Assembly (NCBI GenBank): GCA_963995525.1
Contig: OZ023208.1
Span: forward strand, 20,352,295 to 20,416,294
Reading direction: 5' to 3'
Source: Escarpia spicata
Taxonomy: Eukaryota; Annelida; Polychaeta; Sabellida; Siboglinidae
Length of the DNA stretch: 64,000 nucleotides
Part shown: one piece after another, positions 42,665 through 53,190 of the stretch
Layout: each line of letters starts with the position of its first letter
How positions within the stretch are numbered: position 1 is the stretch's first letter
Made by a program: the position numbers and the translations under genes
The notes under the pieces: generated by a model
Databases searched by the model: none
The model's input: the letters and a program-made list of their open reading frames with translations, nothing else
Told to the model about the DNA's origin: nothing

Positions 42665-43192
42665 TCAGGGCATGTCTGCACAGCGTGTGGGGTATGTCTA
42701 CACAGGCATGTGGGGCATGTCTGCACAGCGTGTGGGGCATGTCTGCACAGCATGTGGGGTATGTCTGCACAGCGTGTGGGGTATGTCTGCACAGCGTGTG
42801 GGGTATGTCTGCACAGCGTGTGGGATATGTCTGCAAAGGCGTGTGGGGTATGTCTGCACAGCATGTGGGGTATGTCTGCACAGGTGAGTGGGGTATGTCT
42901 GCACAGGCATGTGGGGTATGTCTGCACAGGCATGTGGGGTATGTCTGCACAGGCGTGTGGGGCATGTCTGCACAGCGTGTGGGGTATGTCTACACAGGCA
43001 TGTGGGGCATGTCTGCACAGCGTGTGGGGCATGTCTGCACAGCGTGTGGGGTATGTCTACACAGGCATGTGGGGCATGTCTGCACAGCGTGTGGAGCATG
43101 TCTGCACAGCGTGTGGGGTATGTCTGCACAGCATGTGGGGTATGTCTGCACAGCATGTGGGGTATGTCTGCACAGGCGTGTGGGGTCATGCC
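42665..43192. repeat. 22-23 bp tandem repeat expanded in duplication copy 2
   Basis: Units of GGGGTATGTCTGCACAGCGT plus GT (22 bp), with ACAGGCRTGT (23 bp) and GCATGT variants, run for about 530 bases. Longer sub-blocks recur, so it grew by stepwise duplication. All three plus frames are open across it, which explains the long cysteine-rich frames. I do not regard these as genes. Confidence 0.95.
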
Positions 43193-43669
43193 CCAAGCAT
43201 CCAACATGTGATCATTTCCGAATTGTTCGAAAATGCTTATAAAAGTAAGCTGTATTTCCACTATTACAACCCCGTTAAAATGAAGTTTGGAATTATACAT
43301 TCGCTTCACTGTTGATATAATACACATGACAGTATATGAGTATAATTACATCATTTTTTACAAAAACAACATTTTATTTCATAACTATTTACTTACGGAA
43401 CTCTAATCAAATAGAACATGCATATGGTCGATTTGGGGGTTAGCCGCTACTGTTTGATATGATTCCATTTCCAATAACCAGATGTTATGCGATGCATCAA
43501 TAATAGGGTGTGCGGACATGCCTCGAGGTACAGACATGCCCCTACTTCCCCTACATATAATACGATGTAATTAACAAGTTGTGAATTAGATACTGTGAGA
43601 GTTGTATTAATTCAGGGATATAATTTACAGTGGTGAATCACTCATATAATTTATACTTCTTGCTTTCAG
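43193..43669 (+). other. Intron between repeat and LRR exon, copy 2
   Basis: Shared with 36043-36512 of copy 1. No exon recognised. Confidence 0.5.
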
Positions 43670-43759
43670 TCTCCACTTCAATGCCATCTTTGGTGACAGA
43701 GCTGCCGTCACACGTCTCTGTCACGGCCTCCAGTTGTTGAGACACCTTACAGCACTAGG
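43670..43759 (+). CDS. NLR-type leucine-rich-repeat exon, copy 2
   Basis: Ninety bases between TTGCTTTCAG and CTAGG|GTAACT read LHFNAIFGDRAAVTRLCHGL then QLLRHLTALG. This is the better LRR of the pair: GDRAAV..LC.GL..L.HLT.L fits the NLR consensus more closely than AERAAV in copy 1. It is in phase with 40719-40937 upstream. The next good acceptor in the same phase is 44453. Confidence 0.65.
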
Positions 43760-43821
43760 GTAACTACAAGCTTTGGTGACAACAATGTCACACAACAGTT
43801 GAAAGATGTTTCTTGTTGACA

Positions 43822-43884
43822 GGATGGCAGCGTTGCCTCACAGAAGACACATTTGGGACGTGTGTCGGACAATCCGGGACATAT
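43822..43884 (+). pseudogene. Truncated paralogue of exon 36736-36819
   Basis: Follows TTGTTGACAG and is nearly identical to copy 1 for about 60 bases (reads MAALPHRRHIWDVCRTIRD). It then runs into unrelated sequence where a deletion has removed the 3' end and splice donor. It therefore cannot be used as the same exon. Confidence 0.5.
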
Positions 43885-44053
43885 TTGTGCGACTCGACGC
43901 GTCAAATCAATTTATTGTCTTTAGTGACATTTTACATGACTCGTTTTAGTTTTGATGTTTCCGTCGATCTCAAACAATTAACTTTTACAGCCGCCGAAAT
44001 AAACAAAGTTTTGACGACAAATTATAACTCAAAGGTTTGTTTACAATTTACAG

Positions 44054-44141
44054 ATGTTGAGACAAGTTACGGCAAGTTGACATCGTCTGTAGATGGTCAC
44101 GTGACGGAGACGCTGAAGGCACGGAGGGGGTAAACCCTCAT
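44054..44141 (+). pseudogene. Paralogue of exon 37213-37300 with a stop
   Basis: The same acceptor and GTAAGT donor as copy 1, but GGGGTTAACCC has become GGGGTAAACCC. This gives TAA at 44131-44133 in the frame that is open in copy 1. Confidence 0.4.
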
Positions 44142-44452
44142 GTAAGTAAGCCCTTTTATATATGTGTGTTGACATTGACACGACACGTGTGTCAGTTCAT
44201 GTGTCACTAAACTAAACACATCTACATGACAAACTTTGACAGGTGCACCGCTAATTTGTCGTCTTTTAGAAGATCAACAAAAGTGGATCTGTTTCGTGGT
44301 CAAGTTACAATTACAAAGCCCACGTTTCTTTATGAATCCACGCGTAATTGGTAGTAAATAATTACTCCGGAAGTTGTAGTCATAAAGTTAGTATTGTTGT
44401 AATTGTGCCTTGTAATGAGTGTAATCGACGACAGTCACTAATTATGTTCCAG

Positions 44453-44525
44453 TCTCTACAGCTGTTCTCTGTCACGTGACACCTGCCGTCATCTGGAGGA
44501 CGAGTTTGGTGACAGAGTATGGCTG
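44453..44525 (+). CDS. Candidate terminal LRR exon
   Basis: Between TATGTTCCAG and GGCTG|GTAAGT, in the LRR phase, it reads LYSCSLSRDTCRHLEDEFGD then RVWL. LYSC.LS..TC..LE..F resembles the closing leucine-rich unit of NLR proteins. It joins 43670-43759 in phase. Confidence 0.5.
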
Positions 44526-45287
44526 GTAAGTAGATCAATTAACTCAGTCCTGGTCATTCACCCTCCTTTCCCCGGTTTACCCCGCTGTGTCAAAGAGAAC
44601 CCGACCCTTGTTGCTCGGGGGTTATAACCTGCGATACACCGACGTCATATCAGGGCAGTGACTTTATGGGTCTGAAGACCCCAGAAAGGGTTTGACTCCC
44701 GAAAAAGCAGTTAAATTATGTCGCAGTATCGCCGGATGTGACAAATGTGCCCGTATTGTGTGTTTGTGTTTATTTAGAGAGTCGTTAGTTAAGTTGTGGC
44801 GTTATAAACTGGGTAGCGATAATGTTTACCCCTCGTGTTGTGTACAACGGATTGACACAAGGTCAGACTGACTCATTGTAAACTCAGCCTTAAATGTATC
44901 ACATTGTAGCAACAGTCAAAGTCGGCGCAGCTCAAACAAAGAAACATTGTATCTAAATCGTCCACACTTTGTTAACAACAACTGTCAAAACAGACCAGAA
45001 AGTGTGTTTTATAATCTCAACCAACATGGACTGGTCTTGTCAAATATTAATATTAGTTTACGTGGTAGAGACATATTAATATATGATATATTTAATGTAA
45101 ATTATAGAAACATGTTTTTGTTATCAATATTTTGATATGAAGGAGTCAACTTGGATTGTCTTCATATTTGCATGTGTGCACGAGTGATGCGTGCGTGCAC
45201 ACGTTTATACATATTGCAGTCAATGATGGCAGAACAACCTGATGGGTTAACTACATAAATCAGTAAAGTGTTATCTTCTGTTGTTAG
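44526..45287 (+). other. Probable intron
   Basis: Between two splice-framed exon candidates. No coding or repeat feature recognised. Confidence 0.4.
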
Positions 45288-45365
45288 TCTGGTCAACACA
45301 ACTGACCGTGACACTGCGGCGCCTGCTCGAGACTTTTACCTCCATTACGTCACAACTTACATCTA
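45288..45365 (+). CDS. Candidate last exon of the LRR gene
   Basis: After GTTGTTAG. In the frame with one leading base it reads LVNTTDRDTAAPARDFYLHY then VTTYI and a stop. In the phase that follows directly from 44525 it reads SGQHN and a stop (45303-45305). Either way translation ends here, so this may be the 3' coding exon. The weak acceptor keeps confidence low. Confidence 0.3.
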
Positions 45366-47702
45366 ATCACACTTGACCTTTCTGCTTATGCTTTTTTGTC
45401 ATAAATATATATATATCTTATGGAAGGTAATTTTGCCGTGTGTATTTTAGTTTATTTCTTACTGTTAGTAAATTGTATTCCTTATTCTTAGCCTAGCAAT
45501 TTGATTGCATACTTAGACAATACTGTTATTATTAGATACTGTTGTGTTTGATGTATATACAGTGTGGTATGATTGACGATTGTCTGAATGTACAAAGCCA
45601 AACACAGTCGTAATCGACATATATTTAATTCTACATATTTATCATGGCAGTAAATTAGCTGTCTCTTATTGAACGCTCACGGGAAAGAAAGGTCAATTAT
45701 TCATTTGTAGTTATTTTGTTTAGATGTTTAAGTTATCATTAGCACTAGATAAAAACGTGTTCTGTATATAAAAGTTTCATTCCGATACATGACTTTAGTT
45801 GACATTATATTGTAGGCACTTCAACAAAGCTGGTTCCTGCATCATGTGTAGAAAGCCAGTCGGTGCAGAGCTAATTTTTTCACTGGCAGCTGTGTAGTGG
45901 TTTGTTTTAACTTGTGTTTTGGTGGCGTATTTCTGGTCACTTATCTCATCCACTGTTTAATCATGTTAGGCTGAACATTATCCATGTTGTTTTCTTTTTT
46001 GAAATTTGATCCAATTAATGCTAAATGTCATCGATTTGATGACAGCTATGTTTCACTTGCTGTTTTAACATTGAAGGATGCATTAGGGGGGATGATTATG
46101 TTCTTAGGTTTAAGTTAGTTTGTGTTGAACAAAATATTCCGTAGACCGAAAGAAAGGTGTGGTTTATGTGATCCTTAAACTATTACTTTTAATTTAAGCC
46201 CACTCCCAATGTTCTAGCATGATATTAGATTTTTTTTTTAATTGCCTATTTATTGTGTCTCGTGCGTTATTGCTATGCTGTGTTATGTCTTCATGTGTCG
46301 TTTACGTTGACCATGTGAGGTTACTATCTATGGCAGATGTTGCTAATTTATAGTAAATATGCAGCTACTAAAATACGCGTACTCCAACATTTGTATAACC
46401 GGTTAAATTTTAACATAAAACGTCATTGCTTTGGAATAGTTGGAATAGTTTTTTTTATAAAACAAATGCTGTAATTGAGAAGCTAATAGATGTTAACAAA
46501 CTATTAATTTCTCTATTGGCAGAACATGTCACAATCAATATTTGCGATGTTACAAGGAAAATGAGATGTTTTAGTACCGGGTATATATGGTAATAATTGT
46601 TTGTATTATTTAGCATTATATGTTCTCTATGTGTATGATGTATATGGTGTCATTTCGTATTTGTAAACATCGTTATTTATTTGTATAATTACGTTGACCA
46701 TACACCCATTGTTTCACTTGATTGCTCTACTGTGTGTACGTGATGGTATAACATGTGTACGAGTCACATTTGGTATTTGCTCAGCGATGTACTGTGGTCC
46801 AGAATTCATTGAAGGTCAATGTCACCATTCCATTTAACAAGTGATCAACGTTATGGTACTTTAATTAACTTAGACTATTTTTAAAGTATATGCAGTTAGT
46901 TGTACCATAATGAGGTAACTTGAAGTGTACATACTTCAAAATCGTTCATATACTGTATTCATTCTGTTAAACGTACAGTACGCTTAGCAAATATTTGAGA
47001 CATGGAAATATGTCAAATTTTGTGTTCCAATAAGCGTAGAGGGGCATGCACCCATTTTCTTTGGTTCCTGTGGTTTCTGAGTATAGCCATCTCAGCAGAT
47101 ATGAATGGCAAGTGATTTATGCATCTCACATATGAGCAACAGGATACCAGAACACTGTAAAAGTCTAATAATTTAGGTGGACCTTTCGATGTTGTTTCAT
47201 CACCAAGCTTTGAATCTAGTGTGATATTGGTAGAAATTAAAACACAATGATGGATTCAACAGTCAAGGTTGGCATTGAGATCACTGTCACGGATAGAACG
47301 AATAGAACGAATACGGTATATTTGTTTCACTTTAAGCCCAGTTCAAGGCATAGTGTTTTGGTAGATACCACTCATTGGTCAGAATGTTTGTTGTGACGTC
47401 ACACCGCATTGTTATGTGTGTCTTTGCCGCTGCAGTGAGTTAAGCAAATCTACATCAAACAGCGTGTGGGCCCCAGCGTTGTCTTTCACGGCCACTAGAG
47501 GTAGATCGATGTCGTCACGTTAACGGCTAGCTGCTATACATAAGTGTGTTGTATGCAATACAGAAATTATGTTTGAATAAAAACTACCTGATAAGTCATG
47601 TTATAATGGACTTGAACTGTTTATTATTGCGTCAATATTATTATGTGTCTGTGACAACGAAATGTTTTATTTCAACAAATAAGTCGTCTGCAAAATATGT
47701 GA
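45366..47702. other. Intergenic or UTR, nothing recognised
   Basis: A long AT-rich stretch without splice-framed exons, repeats or RNA genes that I can see. Confidence 0.45.
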
Positions 47703-47713
47703 CCACAATGCAA

Positions 47714-48032
47714 AAGGTAAGTTCTTATATAAGCGCAGTATCAAGTCCTCAGGACTGCTCAAAGTGCTTTACACTTTACTCCCTGGCAGACCTGTTCAAT
47801 CGAACACCATCTCGACTTCTCTGGGAAGCATTCAGCCACGCTGCAATTAATGCGCGAAGACTATTCGTACACAAATATCCACTACTGTCCATAACCAGGT
47901 ACTCATTCATACAGCTGAGTGAACTGAAGCAATGTAGAGTAAACGAACTTGCCCAAGGTTCAACACCGCCGCACAGGATTCGAACTCGCATTTTCTCAGT
48001 CGAGAGTCTGGAGGTCTTACCGCTGTGCTACT
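47714..48032 (-). mobile_element. tRNA-headed SINE, full-length copy with target duplication
   Basis: CCACAATGCAA occurs immediately before (47703-47713) and after (48033-48043) the element, an 11-bp target-site duplication. The minus strand begins GAGTAGCACAGCGGTAAGAC (box A TAGCACAGCGG). It has box B AGTTCGAATCC at 47976-47986, then a central CCTTGGGCAAGTTCG and ATGAATGAGTACCTGG segment common to many metazoan SINEs. It ends GCGCTTATATAAGAACTTACC. Intact pol III boxes suggest it was the youngest of the three copies. Confidence 0.9.
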
Positions 48033-48043
48033 CCACAATGCAA

Positions 48044-49717
48044 CATGCTGATTGTAAACCATGAATAGTATTTATACAGTCTTCAGGGCTGTGTTACCGC
48101 ACCTATTTCAATTGCCCCCTCCCCTGGTTGAAATCACACGCAGCGCCCGTTATATATAATTTGTGTGGATCTACTGTATTTATTTTGTTCTATGTTCACA
48201 ATGAAGATTCCCAAAAGTAACATTTAATTAAGTGGAAGCAAACCACACCTTTTGGTGTTTTGCACTCACCTAAGAGTTTCAGTTGTAGAAAAAGTCAGTA
48301 GACTAACCAATAAAAGGCTGTTTTCCAATTTCCCTGTGATGAGACCAGAAGTGAAAGTGACCCATGAAATAACAGTAGACGGGCGGGACCTGGGACGATC
48401 TTTTATTTTCTCACCTAACCATCAAAACGACGACATAGAGCCGCCAAACTTCGTCCCATGCGTCCGACATGCGTACACGCTTCCTTATAAAACATACACT
48501 TACATCGATCAAAAATTGAACATTTGTCACTCGAACAGGGTCACCAAAATTACGCAACGTGGCGCCACTTGATCGCCTCCCCACCATTTTCTTAACCTGG
48601 CCTGCGAGCCTCCGTGCCCACGTGACTGCTGTTGAACCTGAAGACGCGCTGTAGCGAAACATTTCGTCGTTGAAATATCTGGTCGGCGCAGAAGTCGTAT
48701 GCGCACGAGCGGAAATAGATAACCGAATATTTCATTACTTAAGCGAAACATTTGGTCGCTGAAATATTTGGTAGATTTTTACCTATGACCTTTACGTATT
48801 GTGTAGTGTTGGAACGCACGAGAGGAAACAAATATACCAAATATTTCATTAGGCTACATACACGAAACGTTTGGTCTGAAATATTTGACTGTTATGTTGC
48901 CAGTTGTCGCTGTGAATGCAAGCTTGCTTTTGATAATATTATCATACACGAACTGTGTTATTATTGCATGAATAATTAATTGGGGCCAATGTCACTGCAA
49001 TTACTGAATTAGCCTACATTTAAGAATATGGGAACGACTGTTTTTGCTGTTATATAGTTCGTGTTCATTATAAGTTGATAACTGTAATTATGCACATGAT
49101 TGTGCATAGTTAAGTTCAATTAAAAGTTGTAGGCTGCATGGATAAAATAATTTCAATAATAATAAATAATGAATTTACTAAGGATGTTATAATGTTAGGA
49201 TATTATAATTACTATACTGGGCAAAATCTATAGATTCACCGTCTGATGGTGTTTGTTTTGTACTGACAATTGAATTGGGAGAGAATATGTGTATTATTAG
49301 TCATGAATGAATGTGTACAATTTATAAAAATGGCTTTCATAAATCTAATCTGCCTAATTTTATTATTATGCCCAAAGATACATGTTTAGCTTTGATCATA
49401 TTTAGCCTAGATTGTGAGTAGATGTAAACGTCAAATCAATTGTCACACAGTTTATTCATGCACACCATCTTGATTATAATATTATAACTGGTTTGCTAAA
49501 CAAATATGACTCGGGTGTCCTTATAGTGTTATAATTCAATGTCCCTGGAGTTCTCTAAAGCAATGTTCGTGGAGTTCTAGTACTCAACAACAATAATGAT
49601 TAACTAAAAGCATATATATACCAAACGTTCAATACTAACTAGTTATTTGATATGCCACTACCAACGTTCACAATTTCTTTTCCAATCACTTTCCTACGAG
49701 TGATCGTGAATGTCACT
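48044..49717. other. Intergenic, one diverged duplication
   Basis: At 48650-48890 the phrase GCGAAACATTTNGTCGNTGAAATAT recurs three times with flanking GCACGAGNGGAAA words, a diverged tandem duplication with a unit of about 100 bp. Nothing else was recognised. Confidence 0.45.
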
Positions 49718-50340
49718 TCATAAGTTAAGTTTCTCACGTGCTCTATGGTTTCTCCTTGATCTACGAAGATTTGCACTGGTTGTACAGTTCTGTTCAGATG
49801 TGTGGGGAGATTCCATCTCTGGCTGAGTTACGTCATGCGGTACGTCACGTGGTACGTCATGTGGTACGTCAGGCGGTGCGTCACGTGGTACGACAAGCGG
49901 TACGTCAGGCAGTTCTGCATGAACAGGTTCCTCCGGAGGCCGTTTGTGAGACAATTCAAGAGGCAGTTCAGAAGATGGTGTCTTCTCCGGTACCGAGCTA
50001 TCACCATTCACACAACGACTCCTCACATGGACAAAGTGTCTACGCACTACTCTCCCATCCTCGAGGCGAACGTGGACTGAATGACACGGGGCCAGTCCGT
50101 TCCACGATAACGTCACTGAGCCATTTTGTTTTGCCACTGAAGTTTATAACTTGTTCTACAACAAAACCGGGTGCAACCTGCTGGAGATCGGAAGTGAGAC
50201 TCCATGTAATCGACTTCCAGCGAGGCCGGACCGCAATCTCTTGTGGGCCAACACCACGTTGAAGATTCCTTGATGGTGTGACACCTGCCTAACCTACAAT
50301 TGCATTGGCTTGTTCTTCGTTCAGGCTGAGGGTTTCAAGG
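49718..50340 (-). pseudogene. Ty3/Gypsy-type integrase C-terminus with tetrapeptide repeats
   Basis: The minus strand, with frame changes, reads EIAVRPRWKSITW, APGFVVEQVINFSGKTKWLS, DVIVERTGPVSFNVRLEDGR and VVRRHFVHVRSR. G..V......K.KW....I..RTGP.SY.VRL.DGR..RRH.DH.R is the C-terminal chromatin/DNA-binding part of Gypsy integrases. After it comes a PxDVPRDVPHDVP segment encoded by a 12-bp minisatellite (49839-49905), then RRSRRNHRAREKLNL and a stop. RT, RNase H and the integrase core are absent. Either only the 3' end of the element survives here, or the rest has decayed. Confidence 0.65.
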
Positions 50341-51724
50341 GTTCGCCCAAACAGAAACGGCTCTATAACATGCCTCTTGTACGATGCACTGCAATGGAAT
50401 GAATAACATATCTAAAGAGAAATCATGTACAGCCTGTTACAGAAGATACATACAATTAACACACAAAAACACTATTTCTCATTTGCATTATTTAAATCGA
50501 TCCAGTAGTCTCCAAGGTTAGTGTTAGAATAACACCTCCCTTACAAATGTGTTGTTTAATGAATGTTTTATTTGAAGTTAGTGATGTGTCAATGAAATGC
50601 AGATTTTTGCATCCGCTCGTGCACCTTCATTATTCTGACTATTAAATTAAAATAGGCTATTAAAATAGAGTTTGGCGCAAAAGAAAGTTAGTTTTGACGA
50701 GCCATTGTACAGAGACAGCACTTTTTGTAGATTGTAGCGATATGACATCTAGTAAGCATATATCGTTAGATTATACCTACTTTCACCTTAAAAGCTTCAC
50801 AATCCAGGTGCTAGTAAGACGTAATGTACTGAGTTAAACAAAGTAACGACTGCCATAACTTGGACATACATATATCCATGTATAATTAGATCAATTATCC
50901 TTATTCTTGTAACTTACAAAGATGTCAATTTTCTAAAATTGTCTGGCACCAGGTATCGCGTTTCGGTGGAATATATCACTGTTTGTGTTGTGGTCTCGCA
51001 TGCCTGCTTTGCCTGCATAAGCAGTGTTGCCACAACCTAAAACATGTGAAATGTGTCGGCAATAAATTCATAAATAACACTAGCATTTAGCACATCTAAT
51101 CACGTTAACCAATAATAATTATTATTGTATTGACAGTTTCACGCTCTTTACTATGGCCACCAGATGGCAGGAAAATCAAACAGGAAATCTCTAAACTCAC
51201 AAATAGACAGCCGTGTTCTGTTGATAATGGACAACGGTACTAAAAATCAAGTGCTTTTATCAAAAAGTTTAAACTGCAGTGATTAAGAAGAAATAAAATA
51301 GTTTATTTTAATCAATGATTTTAATAAAAAATCATTTTATTTCAATCGTGATTTAAATCAGCTTGCCCTACACATGGGTATGCCACGTCATGGGCAACAG
51401 GGCAAATAGTATTACTGCAAGCTATAGTGTACTATTACCATATTCTGGCTCAATAGTTATGTGTACAGTATAGTAACTTATAGCATTTTAGTTTTTGGAC
51501 CAACTATTCACACTGTCACGGTCAATGTTACATTGGCAGATTAACTAACCATTATTGGTCACCAAAAAACATGAGGCATAACTGTTCCATATGCCAGGGG
51601 GAAAGTGTAGGGTTAGGTTTAGCCTTTCTAAAGGTTATTTGGAAATAATTAAGGTAGCAGTATGTTTGTATTTACACTTGCATTGTATATAAATCTATCT
51701 GTTCATGCTGATCATCAGGTGTAA
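50341..51724. other. No gene seen
   Basis: AT-rich sequence. No splice-framed exon or repeat recognised. Confidence 0.45.
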
Positions 51725-52390
51725 ATAGCCTAGACTGCCTATGGGTATGCCTATAGAATAACCATGGCCATGCCTATGCACATGCCATGGCCAATGGCTA
51801 TGCTTTGGGCTTGGCTATGGCAGCTATGACTATGTCTATGAAGAGTGCAGTGGCTCAGGGGTAGAGTCCTTGGCTGCCGTGTCGATCAGTTCACTCAGAT
51901 GTATGAATGAGTACCTGGCTATAGACAGTGGTGGATATTTGTGTACGATTAGTCTCCGCGCATCAGTTGCAGCGTGGCTGGATGCTTCCCACAGAAGTTG
52001 AGATGGTGTTCGATTGAACAGGTCTGCCAGGGGAGTAAAATGTAAAGCGCCTTGAGCAGTCCTGAGGACTGGTCCGGACACTGCGCTATATAAGAACTTA
52101 CCTTTATTTTTATGTCGTGTATGCTAAATTTTGTAGACTTAGACCTTAATTGCATAATTTAGGTATAACCATTGCCATCAGCATGTACCCTACACAGCCA
52201 TGGTCATGATATAAGGTAATAAATTATAGGTCGAGGCTTGGGAAAAACTTAAATATTGTTGTTGATAACGTAACCTTAACTTAACACACAACACTGAAAC
52301 TAACCCATGGCTATGTCCCTATGCCCATGGCATAGCCATAGCCATAGGGACACAGCCATGGCATGGCATAGCCATAGGCCATAGGTAGGT
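51725..52390. repeat. Low-complexity ATGGC/GCCAT region split by a SINE
   Basis: CCATGGCTATG, GGCATAGCCATAGG and ATGCCTATGG words fill 51725-51840 and 52185-52390. Many are self-complementary. The SINE at 51838-52112 lies between the halves and probably inserted into a once-continuous stretch. Confidence 0.6.
51838..52112 (+). mobile_element. tRNA-headed SINE, third copy
   Basis: Starts GAGTGCAGTGGCTCAGGGGT and lacks about 90 bases including box B. It continues with CAGTTCACTCAG, ATGAATGAGTACCTGGCTAT, AAGTTGAGATGGTGTTCGAT and AGTCCTGAGGACTGG to GCGCTATATAAGAACTTACC. TATGTC on both sides may be a short target duplication. Confidence 0.8.
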
Positions 52391-52559
52391 ATATCAGTAT
52401 CCGCTAGGTGGCGTATTTCCTTCTAGCGGCCAAAACTTATCCATTTCTTGTGCATGAAAATGACGCCGGTGCGGCGCCGCGTCAGAGATCACATGGTCGC
52501 AGAAAATACGTCGCTGCTGCTATGCAAATGATGTCACCATGACGTTTGAGCATGGAATC

Positions 52560-53060
52560 GACCAATGGATAACGGAAACGCGTGATTACACGTACGGAAA
52601 CTAATGATTTTACGTGCGGTGAACCAGATAATCACCCGTCGAAACACGTGTTTTCACCGGAAAAGTTGTTCACAGAATCTCTAGAATTCACGTATGGAAA
52701 CTCGTGATTTCACGTGCGGTGAACCAAATAAACACGTGTTTCGGCACGTGTTTATCACCTTGAAATTTGTTCACAGAATCTCGTGAATTCAAGTACGGTA
52801 ACACGTGATTTCACGTACGGAAACTCATGATGTCACGTGCGGTGAACCAGATAAACACGTGTCGCAACACGTGTTTTCACATTGAAAGTTGTTCACAGAA
52901 TCTCGTGAATTCACGTACGGAAACTCGTGATCTCACGTGCGGTGAACCAGATAAACACGTGTCGAAGCACGTGTTTTCACCTTGAAATTTGTTCACAGAA
53001 TCTTGTGAATTCACGTACAGAAAACACGTGAATTGAACTAGTTGAACACGTGAATTCCCC
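52560..53060. repeat. CACGTG-rich tandem repeat of about 100 bp
   Basis: TTGTTCACAGAATCT recurs with steps of about 101, 122 and 100 bases. The longer step carries an extra ACACGTGATTTCACGTACGG sub-unit. Each unit holds several CACGTG or CACGTNNG words (ACGTGCGGTGAACCAGATAA, ACACGTGTCGAAGCACGTGT), so E-box palindromes are densely packed. Confidence 0.9.
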
Positions 53061-53190
53061 TTCAGCTAGGTTGTTTGTCTAACCAGTTTGTTGAGTTGTG
53101 TAATTTTTGGCAAATATGTTCCAGTGTCATGTGTGGCAGGTTCAAATCCTGCCTGTGTTCAGTATCAAAACACAACAGGTTGTGCACATA
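53060..53190 (+). repeat. tRNA-like interspersed repeat, second copy
   Basis: GTGTGGCAGGTTCAAATCCT resembles a tRNA T-arm/box B. It is followed by GTGTTCAGTATC and GGTTGTGCACATATACTG, as in the copy at 9893-9990. It directly follows the CACGTG array. Confidence 0.4.

Larger units (their letters stand above)
42086..44272. repeat. Segmental duplication, copy 2
   Basis: Partner of 35415-37433. The main differences are expansion of the 22-23 bp repeat from two to more than twenty units, loss of about 160 bases after GTTGAANGATG near 43805, and a second loss that joins GGGACAT to TTTGTGCGACTC near 43880. Confidence 0.9.

Noticed and set aside
42518..43327. Open frames of 100-265 codons on both strands, cysteine-rich and resembling metal-binding repeats
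   Set aside because: Produced by the 22-23 bp tandem repeat; open in several frames at once, and absent from the duplicate copy at 36 kb.
47546..48064. 172-codon plus-strand frame
   Set aside because: Its second half is the reverse complement of the SINE; no splice or domain evidence for the first half.
49738..50262. 174-codon plus-strand frame with VRHVVR repeats
   Set aside because: Antisense of the Gypsy integrase tail and its 12-bp minisatellite.
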